From positions 62,001-126,000 of the forward strand of contig NZ_JAHHZS010000007.1 of NCBI RefSeq assembly GCF_022606295.1: a stretch of DNA of 64,000 nt, given 5' to 3'. The notes beneath the pieces are model-generated. The model had not been told where the DNA came from, did no database searches, and saw only the letters and a program-made list of their open reading frames with translations. This DNA is from Arthrobacter bambusae (GTDB lineage Bacteria; Actinomycetota; Actinomycetes; Actinomycetales; Micrococcaceae). The translations under genes were made by a program, and so were the position numbers. This document shows, piece after piece, positions 52,376 to 59,719 of the stretch. Position 1 is the stretch's first letter. The number at the start of each line of letters is the position of its first letter.

Positions 52376-53919
52376 GCAACACCATTGACACCACAAGGAC
52401 CCGCGCCACGGCCCATCGCGGCGACTCCAGCAAACATCTGGAGAACACGCTGCCCGCCATCGCCTCTGCCGTCGACGCGGGTGCGGACCTGGTGGAGGTG
52501 GACGTCCGGGTCACGAAGGACGGGCAGGTGATCCTGCTCCACGATGCCTCCCTGCTCAGGATCTGGAGCCTCGACGCCGACGCTGCAGACGTCGACTATG
52601 ACCGCATCAGGCAACTGGGCGCCGGCGAGGAGCGGATTCCCCTGCTTTCCGAAGCCATAGAGCTTTTCCGCGGCCGCCGGTCAACCTTGCTCATCGACAT
52701 GGACGAGCCCGGCCCCGCAGGGGCGGCTGCCGCCGTCGTGCGCGAAAGCGGCATCGAAGTGGCCTGGTGCGGGAACCTGGACGGAATGCGGATCATCCGT
52801 GCCCTCGACCAGGACGCCCGGATTTGGCTGCCCTGGAGCAAGAGGACGGCCCCGCCGGACGAGCTGCTCGCCGAGCTGAATCCCGAGTTCGTCAATTCCG
52901 AGCACGTGGTCCTCAGCAAGGACATGGTGGAACAGATCCACGCCGCGGGGGCCAAAGTTGCGTGCTGGACCATTGATGATCTCGAAACAATGCGCTGGGC
53001 CTTGGGACTCGGCGTGGATTCGATCACGAGCAACCAGCTGGACCTGTTGCAAAGCGCCATCGCCGAAGACCCGCAGGTGTGGGATTCGGCCCGGGCTCCC
53101 GGGGGACTCGCCGGAGATGAAGTTCTTGAGTCCCGGAAAGTCGCGTTGGAGCTGGCCGAATGGGTCGTCGGGTACATGCGCGACGCCGATCGCGGCCAGG
53201 TCTCGACCAAGGCGCACCCTGCCGACCTGGTCACGGAAGTCGATGTCGCCGTCGAGCGCCACGTCCGCGAAGTGATTGCCGCCCGCCTTCCCGGCCACAC
53301 AGTGGTTGGCGAGGAAATGGGTGGAGTCGCGGTGCCCGGCGCACCATGTTGGTACCTTGACCCGGTCGACGGGACGACCAATTACGTAAACCGGATTCCG
53401 TGGACGGCCTTCTCGCTTGCCTTGGCTGTGGACCGCAAGCCAGCTGTCGCCGTCGTCGTTGATCCCTGGCGAGGCGAGATTTTCGAGGGGTGGGCGGGTC
53501 ACGGCGCCTGGCTCAACGGAATACCGCTAGCACTGGCTCCCGGGGGGAGTTCGACGGCGGCCCTGGCCGGAACCGTGGTGGCGACCGAACTCGCGGGACA
53601 CCTGCCGTGGCCCGGGATGCTGGAACTGCTCGCGGAGCTGGGCGAGCGGCACTGCATCATGCGGATCATGGGTTCGGCGACCATGACGGTGGTGGGCGTA
53701 GCCGCCGGGCGCGGCGCGGGGGCGATCATCGGGAGTTTCAGCCCGATCGACCACCTGGCGGCGACGCTTATTGTTCAGGAGGCTGGAGGCGTCGTGCTCA
53801 ACTCCGAAGGCGAGATGGACACGTTCCCGGAACAGGGCGGGGTCCTTGCCGCCCGTCCGGAATACGCAGCCGAGCTTTACGAATTGTGGAGGCAGGCGCA
53901 TGCCGATGCGGGAGACTGA
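52372..53919 (+). CDS. Fused glycerophosphodiester phosphodiesterase - inositol monophosphatase
   Basis: A 515-residue two-domain protein from GTG 52372. Residues 10-235 are a GDPD domain: H15-R16 (AHRGDSS), E24-N-T, E42/D44 (EVDVRVTKDG) and H57 are the expected metal and catalytic residues. Residues 250-510 are an inositol monophosphatase fold: D285 and E289 region (DLVTEVD), GEE at 313-315, DPVDGT at 330-335 and the last metal aspartate D460 (SPIDHLAAT). The two reactions are consecutive for glycerophosphoinositol: cleavage to glycerol and inositol phosphate, then release of inositol. It is encoded in the same operon as the importer, so it should process the imported compound in the cytosol. 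No signal peptide. Confidence 0.9.
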   Translation: MSNTIDTTRTRATAHRGDSSKHLENTLPAIASAVDAGADLVEVDVRVTKDGQVILLHDASLLRIWSLDADAADVDYDRIRQLGAGEERIPLLSEAIELFRGRRSTLLIDMDEPGPAGAAAAVVRESGIEVAWCGNLDGMRIIRALDQDARIWLPWSKRTAPPDELLAELNPEFVNSEHVVLSKDMVEQIHAAGAKVACWTIDDLETMRWALGLGVDSITSNQLDLLQSAIAEDPQVWDSARAPGGLAGDEVLESRKVALELAEWVVGYMRDADRGQVSTKAHPADLVTEVDVAVERHVREVIAARLPGHTVVGEEMGGVAVPGAPCWYLDPVDGTTNYVNRIPWTAFSLALAVDRKPAVAVVVDPWRGEIFEGWAGHGAWLNGIPLALAPGGSSTAALAGTVVATELAGHLPWPGMLELLAELGERHCIMRIMGSATMTVVGVAAGRGAGAIIGSFSPIDHLAATLIVQEAGGVVLNSEGEMDTFPEQGGVLAARPEYAAELYELWRQAHADAGD

Positions 53920-54739
53920 GCTCCTCTCCGCGCTCGACCGGCGGAGCCGCTTCGAACCGCTCGGGGAGATCCGCCTCGATTTTCCGACCCACCACCCGCA
54001 GGGCATGGCGTTCGCCAGGGGACTGACGTTCTTGTCCTCCGTTGAGATCCTCGATGCGCCGCGCCCCGCGGCGGATCCCGCACTGCGCACTCCCGGACGG
54101 GGGAGCGGGCACGTGTTCGTCCTCGGACCGGACGGCGGGCTGCTGCGCGATATTCCCGTGGGAGAGGACGCCGCGTATCACCCCGGTGGTATCGATTTCG
54201 ACGGCGACCACGTGTGGGTTTCCGTCGCCGAGTACCGGGCCGCGAGCAGAAGCATCGTCTATACGATCGATCCGGACACCTTCGAGGTCAGCGAGCGGTT
54301 CCGTGTGGACGACCACATCGGTTGGATCCTCCGCGATCCCGGACTGGACCTGGTGTTCGGCGGAAGCTGGGGTTCCCGGCAGCTCTACACCTGGGACACG
54401 GACGGGCGGCTGCTGGATCAGTGGGAGAACCCCGGGCACTTCGTCGACTACCAGGATGCCCAACTCCTGGGCCCGGGACTCCTGCTGTGCAGCGGTATTT
54501 CCCTCTTGCCGGAGGCCGATGGCGGTGTCCTTGAACTCGGAGGACTGGCGCTGGTGGAACCGGTTCGGAGAAGAGTCAGTCGGGACGTGCCCATCAGCGT
54601 GTTCAGCGGCGCGGGTCACGTCATCACCCGCAACCCTGTCACCGTCACCTCGGATGAATCCGGACTGCTGATTCACGCTGCTCCGGATGACGGCCACGAC
54701 GACGGCGGCACGCGGATACTGAGCTACAGGATCATTTAA
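53900..54739 (+). CDS. DUF6454-like hypothetical protein
   Basis: A 279-residue protein from ATG 53900, behind GGAGG (53888-53892); it overlaps the GDPD-IMPase gene by 20 bases and so belongs to its operon. The sequence is rich in beta strands (HVFVLGPDGGLLRDIPVGED, HPGGIDFDGDHVWVSVAEYR, GVLELGGLALVEP), like a propeller. It has HHPQG near the N-terminus and many D/G loops that might bind metal. No signal peptide is visible. I associate it with the DUF6454 family from memory, without certainty. Its role in glycerophosphodiester use is unknown. Confidence 0.7.
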   Translation: MPMRETELLSALDRRSRFEPLGEIRLDFPTHHPQGMAFARGLTFLSSVEILDAPRPAADPALRTPGRGSGHVFVLGPDGGLLRDIPVGEDAAYHPGGIDFDGDHVWVSVAEYRAASRSIVYTIDPDTFEVSERFRVDDHIGWILRDPGLDLVFGGSWGSRQLYTWDTDGRLLDQWENPGHFVDYQDAQLLGPGLLLCSGISLLPEADGGVLELGGLALVEPVRRRVSRDVPISVFSGAGHVITRNPVTVTSDESGLLIHAAPDDGHDDGGTRILSYRII

Positions 54740-54795
54740 CACGGCTGTGACAGGGCGGAAACGGGTCCTGAATGCGGCCTCGGTAGTTTGGCCGC

Positions 54796-54972
54796 ATGAT
54801 CGTCTCCATCATGTCCAAGGTGAGCGCCTGGATCGAAGCTGCCTACTTCTACGACGCCGCCGAGCTGGGGGCCTCCGGAGCTACCGAAACCACCCGCTAC
54901 GGCTGGCTCCCGGCCCTCAGCGGTGTGGCCATCGCGGACGCTCAGGCCAGGAAAATGCGGGCTGGGGAGTAG
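54796..54972 (+). CDS. Possible 58-residue protein ahead of a perfect terminator
   Basis: ATG 54796 to TAG 54970-54972 encodes 58 residues beginning MIVSIMSKVSAWIEAAYFYD and ending in ARKMRAGE. A classical terminator starts 3 bases after the stop codon, which supports a real transcription unit. The ribosome site is weak (only a GGCC/GGTAG-type context). Codon use fits the neighbours. No family was recognised. Confidence 0.45.
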   Translation: MIVSIMSKVSAWIEAAYFYDAAELGASGATETTRYGWLPALSGVAIADAQARKMRAGE

Positions 54973-54974
54973 CG

Positions 54975-54998
54975 AAAACCCCGGGATTCCGGGGTTTT
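54975..54998 (+). terminator. Rho-independent terminator
   Basis: AAAACCCCGG (54975-54984) and CCGGGGTTTT (54989-54998) pair perfectly around GATT and end in a T-run. The A/T flanks make it work in both directions, but no leftward gene ends here. Confidence 0.88.
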
Positions 54999-55115
54999 TA
55001 CGTGGCCAAATGTCTCGTTGGACACACTATTCGTTGATGGCGTGTACTATGCCCTAAACTGCTTCACTGAGGTGCCTGAAATGGCACTATGCAGCAACGA
55101 AAGTGAACCACAACA

Positions 55116-55418
55116 ATGGCTACCGATTACGACGCCCCACGCAAGACCGAAGAAGAGTCTCCCGCCGAATCGCTCGAGGCCCTTCAGGCATCGCGCGGCT
55201 CCGGTGCCCAGACTGCTGTGATCGACATCGACGAGAACGACACAGCCGAAGGCATCGACCTTCCGGGCGCCGATCTGTCCGGTGAAGAACTGACCGTCAT
55301 CGTTGTCCCGGAGCAGTCCGATGAATTTACGTGTTCATCGTGCTTCCTGGTCCGTCACCGGTCGCAGATCGCGCTGGAAAAGAACGGCCTCAAGTACTGC
55401 CGCGAGTGCGAAGGCTAA
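55116..55418 (+). CDS. DUF4193 family zinc protein
   Basis: A 100-residue acidic protein conserved across actinobacteria. The C-terminus carries CSSCFLVRHRSQIA (C73, C76) and CREC (C95, C98), a four-cysteine zinc site, after an acidic ESPAESLEAL...DENDTAEG segment. Homologues often sit near housekeeping genes; the function is unknown. A weak inverted repeat (AGCCCC near 55434, GGGGCTTTT near 55486) downstream may end the transcript. Confidence 0.88.
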   Translation: MATDYDAPRKTEEESPAESLEALQASRGSGAQTAVIDIDENDTAEGIDLPGADLSGEELTVIVVPEQSDEFTCSSCFLVRHRSQIALEKNGLKYCRECEG

Positions 55419-55771
55419 ACCCCGCACGCAAAGCAGCCCCGCACGACTGGAATCCAGCAACACCACACCAGCCGGGTGGGGCTTTTGCATGTCACGCCCA
55501 GCAGACTTTTGGCAGATCGTGCCCGCACCTCGCGACCCCTCAGCAGTAACCCATCCGGCGTCGTTATCCGGGATAACGAACGGGGGCGCGAAACAGCGCC
55601 AAAGCCCGGGAAAGACGCAGAATCCAGGCTGCGTCATCACGTCCCCGTGACCCTTCGCGATCTCCACTAACGGTTGGGGGCCGAAGCGGAAACGAAGCCA
55701 CCGAAAGGTCCCGGACACTCCTACGCTTTGAGGTATCGGATCTCTCAAGTATCTAAGGGGAGTGGGTCCCG
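55419..55771. other. Intergenic stretch with a candidate promoter for the AMIN-like gene
   Basis: No supported gene. Short open frames here lack ribosome sites and coding character. TTGAGG (55728-55733), 16 bases and TATCTA (55750-55755) form a plausible promoter ending 16 bases before the GTG of the next gene, with AAGGGGAG in between as ribosome site. Confidence 0.5.
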
Positions 55772-56317
55772 GTGAGAAGGTTTCACGCGTGGTTGGGAAC
55801 AGTGTTAGTGGCCGTCGGGCTCGGCCTCGTGGCTCCGGGACCAGCGTCCGCCGCTCCGTATTGCGGGATTGTGTGGGGATCGCTGGCGAAGTCCAACCCG
55901 GCGCTGGCCCAGGCACAAGTGGTCAATGTCAGGACGGGCCCGCAACCATGCTTTGACCGCCTGGTGATCGACCTGAACGGCGCCGTTGCCGGCTACTCGA
56001 TCCGTTACGTTCCACAGGTACTGCAGGACGGCTCGGGACTTCCCGTTGACCTGAGAGGCAATGCGTTCCTGCAAATCACAGTCAACGCACCGGCGTACTC
56101 CGCCGGCGGCAATGCCACGTACACCCCGGCCGACAAGAACGAACTGACGAACGTCTCAAGCTACAGGACCTTCCGTCAGCTGGCCTTCGCGGGCAGCTTC
56201 GAGGGATACACCAGCCTTGGCCTGGGTCTTCGCGCCCGCCTCCCGTTCAGGGTCGTCACTCTGGCCGGTCCGGGAACGGGATCGCGCCTGGTGATCGACG
56301 TCGCGCACATGTGGTGA
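55772..56317 (+). CDS. Secreted AMIN-like domain protein
   Basis: A 181-residue exported protein. The N-terminal signal peptide (RRFHAWLGTVLVAVGLGLVAP, then ASAAP) is clear. The mature part, with VNVRTGPQPCFDRLVIDLNGA near residue 51-71, SYRTFRQLAFAGSFEGYTSLGLGL near 130-153 and a closing GTGSRLVIDVAHMW, matches the AMIN-like domain found in actinobacterial envelope proteins. Two cysteines (about C31 and C60) may form a disulfide. It may bind cell-wall glycans; not proven. Confidence 0.83.
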   Translation: MRRFHAWLGTVLVAVGLGLVAPGPASAAPYCGIVWGSLAKSNPALAQAQVVNVRTGPQPCFDRLVIDLNGAVAGYSIRYVPQVLQDGSGLPVDLRGNAFLQITVNAPAYSAGGNATYTPADKNELTNVSSYRTFRQLAFAGSFEGYTSLGLGLRARLPFRVVTLAGPGTGSRLVIDVAHMW

Positions 56318-56330
56318 AGCAACCACAAGA

Positions 56331-56366
56331 GAAGCCCTGCCCCGGGTGATTCCGGAACAGGGCTTC
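56331..56366. terminator. Bidirectional hairpin between convergent genes
   Basis: GAAGCCCTG (56331-56339) and CAGGGCTTC (56358-56366) are exact complements with further partial pairing (CCGG) inside. It lies between the stops of the AMIN-like gene and the permease gene and can end both transcripts. Confidence 0.75.
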
Positions 56367-56381
56367 TGGCGCGCTGGAGGG

Positions 56382-57947
56382 TTACTCCGGAACCACGAGG
56401 GCCGGAGTGTCCTTGCGGAGGGTTTCGCCGCGGAAGAAGCCGGGCCGGACGCGGGCCATGATCACCATGACCACCGCTCCGAGGACCAGGATGCCCACGC
56501 CGATGATGAAAACGAGGCCGACGCCGAAGATCTCGGAACCGCTGCCGAACGACGGGGACCAGCTGTCCACTGCAGTCTGGATGAAGACGAGGGTCAGCAC
56601 GACGCCGCCGACCACCGGGAAGAGCAGGCGCATGAAGAAGTTGCGGACGCTGCTGAACACGCTGTGCCGGAAGTACCAAGCGCAGGCAAAGGCGGTCATT
56701 CCGTAGTAGAAGCAGATCATCAAGCCCAAAGCCAGGATGGTGTCGTTGAGGACGTTCTCGCTGACCACCTTCATGATGGCGTAGAACCCGCCGGAGATAG
56801 CCCCGGCCATGATGGTTGCGAATCCGGGGGAACCGAAGCGCTTGCTCACGGTGGAGAACTTGTGCGGGAGGGCGCCGTAGTGACCCATGGCGAGAAGGCT
56901 TCGGGCCGGTGAGGCCATGGTGGACTGCAGGGACGACGCTGTGCCTGCGAGTACGGCCAAGGACATGAGGATGGCCAGGGGGCCCATCACCGGTGAAGCG
57001 AGTGCGGCGAAGATGTTGGACTGGTTGTCCGGGTTGTTGAGCCCGATGCCGTCTCCACCGACGCCTGCCACCATCATGGTCGCGACGATCACGGCGACGT
57101 AGAGTCCCAGCACGGCGATCGCCGTCGTGGTGCCCGCTTTGCCGGCAGTGCCTTTGCCGCCTTTGGTCTCTTCATTGACCGTCAAGCAGACGTCCCAGCC
57201 CCAGTAGACGAAGACCGCCAGGGACATGCCGGCAGCGAATTGCTCAAAGCTGCTGATCTTCGTGGGGTCGAACCAGTCCCAGCTGAAAGCAATGGCCGTG
57301 GGGGTGTCACCGGAGGAAGCGTGGGTGAGTGCCATGACGACGAAGACGCCCAACACCACAACCTGGAATCCCACCATGGCGTACTGCACCAGTTTGGTGG
57401 CATGCAGGCCCCGGTAGCTGACCCAGACAGCCAGCGCGACGAAAGCCAGGCACGTGGCGATGTTCAAGGCTTTGTTGGAGGTGAGGTCGGCAAGATCGGG
57501 ATTGCCGAACACCTGGGCGAGGAAGAGGTAGAAGAAGTCCACCGCGACGCCTGCCAAGTTGGACAGGACGATGATGTTCGCCGCGAGCAGCCCCCAACCG
57601 CCCATCCAGCCGATGAACGGGCCGAATGCCTTGGTGGCCCACGTGAAGGTGGTGCCGCTGTCCGGGGAGTCCGCGTTGAGCTCCCGGTAGGCGAACGCCA
57701 CGAGGATCATCGGGATGAAGGCGACGATGAAGATCGCAGGCAGCTGAAGGCCCACCGCGTTGACCGCCGGGCCGAGTGAGCTGGTCAGGCTGTAGGCGGG
57801 TGCCACGGAGGAAATACCGAGGACGACGACGGCGAGGAGCCCCAGCTGCCCCGTCTTGAGTCCTTTGCCGCTGATGCCGTGTTCGGTGCCGGCGGGATCG
57901 TGGGCCTCCACGGTTTTCCTGGCGCTTGGGCGGGTTATTTGAGTCAT
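56382..57947 (-). CDS. APC family amino acid permease
   Basis: A 521-residue inner membrane protein with about twelve helices. It has the APC superfamily N-terminal helix (LGLLAVVVLGISSVAPAYSLTSSLGPAV) near residue 33-60, FTWATKAFGPFIGWMGGWGLL near 99-119 and the SPARSLLAMGHYGALP segment near 345-360. It should import an amino acid or amine by proton symport. A perfect palindrome of operator type lies 157 bases upstream (58104-58128), but no regulator gene is adjacent. The substrate is not evident. Confidence 0.92.
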   Translation of the reverse strand: MTQITRPSARKTVEAHDPAGTEHGISGKGLKTGQLGLLAVVVLGISSVAPAYSLTSSLGPAVNAVGLQLPAIFIVAFIPMILVAFAYRELNADSPDSGTTFTWATKAFGPFIGWMGGWGLLAANIIVLSNLAGVAVDFFYLFLAQVFGNPDLADLTSNKALNIATCLAFVALAVWVSYRGLHATKLVQYAMVGFQVVVLGVFVVMALTHASSGDTPTAIAFSWDWFDPTKISSFEQFAAGMSLAVFVYWGWDVCLTVNEETKGGKGTAGKAGTTTAIAVLGLYVAVIVATMMVAGVGGDGIGLNNPDNQSNIFAALASPVMGPLAILMSLAVLAGTASSLQSTMASPARSLLAMGHYGALPHKFSTVSKRFGSPGFATIMAGAISGGFYAIMKVVSENVLNDTILALGLMICFYYGMTAFACAWYFRHSVFSSVRNFFMRLLFPVVGGVVLTLVFIQTAVDSWSPSFGSGSEIFGVGLVFIIGVGILVLGAVVMVIMARVRPGFFRGETLRKDTPALVVPE

Positions 57948-58103
57948 GTGCCTGGCTCTTTCTAGATGGGCCGAAGATTGTTGCTGGGTGATGCAGTGAA
58001 AGCCGTCTGTGGGGTCATCGAAGCTGATGGTGGGCGGGAGAGGTTGGGGCGCCCGGGTTGGTGGTGTGGATCATGATGGCTGTTTTCCGGTGAGACGGGA
58101 GTC

Positions 58104-58128
58104 ACTAAATGAATGACGTTCATTTAGT
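58104..58128 (-). promoter_or_regulatory. TetR-type palindrome upstream of the permease gene
   Basis: ACTAAATGAA (58104-58113) and TTCATTTAGT (58119-58128) are exact inverted repeats around TGACG. Length, AT-rich arms and position upstream of the leftward permease gene fit a TetR-family operator. No TetR gene lies in the window, so the regulator is encoded elsewhere. The rest of 57948-58190 shows no gene. Confidence 0.65.
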
Positions 58129-58194
58129 ATGAACGCGCGGAAGCCTGGGCGCAAGTGGTTTGCCGAAACAATTTTGGTGTGGGAGTGGATCATC

Positions 58195-58445
58195 TGAGCT
58201 GGCGTTTGCCGGAAATGGCCCAAAGGTGAGCTCGCGTTCGCCGGAAATGGCCCAAAGGTGAGCGGGCGTTGTGGAGGGCCGATGGGTCGGGCGACGATCC
58301 CGCAGCGCAAGACAGGACGCTCGCTCACATATGCAGTAAAAACCGGCGACGCTCGCTCGGATATGCGGTCAAAAGCGCAGACGCCCGCTCAGATCATCTG
58401 AGCGGGCGTCTGCCGGGAGGGGCCTAAAGGTGAGCGCGCGTTTGC
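58195..58445. repeat. 32-bp-period intergenic repeat element with a 31-bp palindrome
   Basis: Units of exactly 32 bases, starting TGAGC and running through GCCGGAAATGGCCCAAAGG, occupy 58195-58226, 58227-58258 and (diverged) 58399-58430, with partial units at 58259 and 58431. Between them are units in the opposite sense, starting ACGCTCGCTC, at 58317-58348 and 58349-58380, again 32 bases long. At the junction, GACGCCCGCTCAGAT and its exact complement (58380-58410) form a perfect palindrome with one central base. The element resembles extragenic repeats common in Arthrobacter genomes. It lies directly downstream of fliW. Confidence 0.8.
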
Positions 58446-58832
58446 TTAGGCGCTCAGCTCGGCCCGGAGAGGGTATTCCTTGCTGTCGAGGAGCAGTTGC
58501 GTGCAGCGTCCGGTTTCCGGGTTGAGTACGATGGGGGCCGCGAGATTGACCGTTGTCTTTTCGGGAGTCGGGTTGACCACTACCAGGGTGGTTGCCAGCT
58601 CGGCCCGGTCCAGCCCGAGGTCTTCCAATGTCGTGCGGGGGATGGCTGGCGCGTAGTCCGGAAGATAGACGGCGGCCTCGGCCAGGAACATCCGGATGCG
58701 CGGACTGGCCGATTCCATAGCGTAGAGCCCGGGGGCGCCGTCGATTCCCCGCAAGGCGAAGCCGGCAGAGGCTTCGAGCCCCGGCATGGGCGCCGTGAAG
58801 CTCAATTCGCGGGAAGCCTGTGCCGTGCTCAT
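58446..58832 (-). CDS. fliW: Flagellar assembly factor FliW
   Basis: A 128-residue cytosolic protein. Family phrases are FTAPMPGLEASAGFALRGIDGAPGLYAMES and LTVVVNPTP-like ATTLVVVNPTPEKTTVNLAAPIVLNPETGR, as in FliW. FliW binds flagellin and, in many bacteria, relieves its translation from the regulator CsrA. Its ATG overlaps the flgL stop. It is the last gene of the leftward flagellar operon. No csrA gene follows in the window; the repeat element comes next. Confidence 0.9.
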   Translation of the reverse strand: MSTAQASRELSFTAPMPGLEASAGFALRGIDGAPGLYAMESASPRIRMFLAEAAVYLPDYAPAIPRTTLEDLGLDRAELATTLVVVNPTPEKTTVNLAAPIVLNPETGRCTQLLLDSKEYPLRAELSA

Positions 58833-59716
58833 TTCAGGAAATCCATGAGCGTGGGCTGCAACGTCTTGGCAGTGACAGCGAGGGCAACCTGGTAGTTGGT
58901 TTCCTGCAGCTTCAAGTCCATGACCGCCTTTCCTATGTCTGCGTCTTCAATGCCGGAGCGTTGGACCTCAAGCGAGGCCTTCAGCCCGTCCACGGAGTTC
59001 TGCGCGCTCATCAGCTTCGTCTGCCGCACTCCGACGTCTGCCCGTCCGCTGATGACAGTTTTGATGCTGTCGCTGAGGGCGGTCAAGCGGCTCCCGACGT
59101 CGGCACCGGAGCGGATGTCGGCGACGACGTTGCTCACCAAGGCGAAGACCGAGGTGGCGCCGCTCCCGAAGATCGCACCGCCGTCGGCGTCTACGCGCAC
59201 CGTCTGGTTCGCATCGACGCGCCGCTGCACCGTACTGCCCGGCGTTCCATTGAAGACGGGTGGCGTGGCATTGCTGAAGGCGCCGGCCGAATCGGAACTT
59301 CCCGCGAAGACATTGCGGCCAAGGTACTGCGTGTTCGCCTGCGCGAGGAGGTCGTTGTTGAGTCCTTCGATTTCGACGGCGATCGCCTCCTTGGCGGTGC
59401 TGTTCAGGGAACCGTTGCCAGCCTGCACTGTGAGGTCACGGACCTGATTGAGGATGTTGGTGGCCTGGCCGAGGGCCGAATCGGCGGTTGTCAGCCAACC
59501 ATTGCCGTCGTTGATGTTGTTCGAATACTGTCCGGCGGCGCTGATCTGTCCCCGCACGGCAAAGGAATTCGCCAAGCCCGTTGGGTCGTCGGAGGGCCGG
59601 GTGATGTTGGTAAGGTTGGTGGCCTTGTCCTGCAGGGCTGCGAGCTTGGCCGAACCCGCCTGGAGATTCAGCTGCGCGGCGGCGGCCATCGTCTGAGTGG
59701 TGACTCTGTTGAGCAT
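58829..59716 (-). CDS. flgL: Flagellar hook-filament junction protein FlgL
   Basis: A 295-residue protein. The N-terminus (LNRVTTQTMAAAAQLNLQAG) and the typical NITRPSDDPTGLANSFAVR segment form the coiled-coil D0/D1 part. The C-terminus (DADIGKAVMDLKLQETNYQVALAVTAKTLQPTLMDFL) is the matching helix pair, as in flagellin-like hook-associated protein 3. It is exported through the flagellar system and joins hook and filament. Three bases separate it from flgK. Confidence 0.94.
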   Translation of the reverse strand: MLNRVTTQTMAAAAQLNLQAGSAKLAALQDKATNLTNITRPSDDPTGLANSFAVRGQISAAGQYSNNINDGNGWLTTADSALGQATNILNQVRDLTVQAGNGSLNSTAKEAIAVEIEGLNNDLLAQANTQYLGRNVFAGSSDSAGAFSNATPPVFNGTPGSTVQRRVDANQTVRVDADGGAIFGSGATSVFALVSNVVADIRSGADVGSRLTALSDSIKTVISGRADVGVRQTKLMSAQNSVDGLKASLEVQRSGIEDADIGKAVMDLKLQETNYQVALAVTAKTLQPTLMDFLK

Positions 59717-59719
59717 GGC

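Noticed and set aside
55303..55650. A 115-codon frame overlapping the DUF4193 gene
   Set aside because: It overlaps the conserved zinc protein in another frame and has no motif or ribosome site.
58071..58328. An 85-codon minus-strand frame in the permease-fliW intergenic region
   Set aside because: It runs through the repeat units and the palindrome 58104-58128, with no ribosome site.
58195..58445. Possible CRISPR array because of 32-base periodicity
   Set aside because: Units are directly adjacent with no unique spacers, occur in both orientations and have no cas genes nearby.
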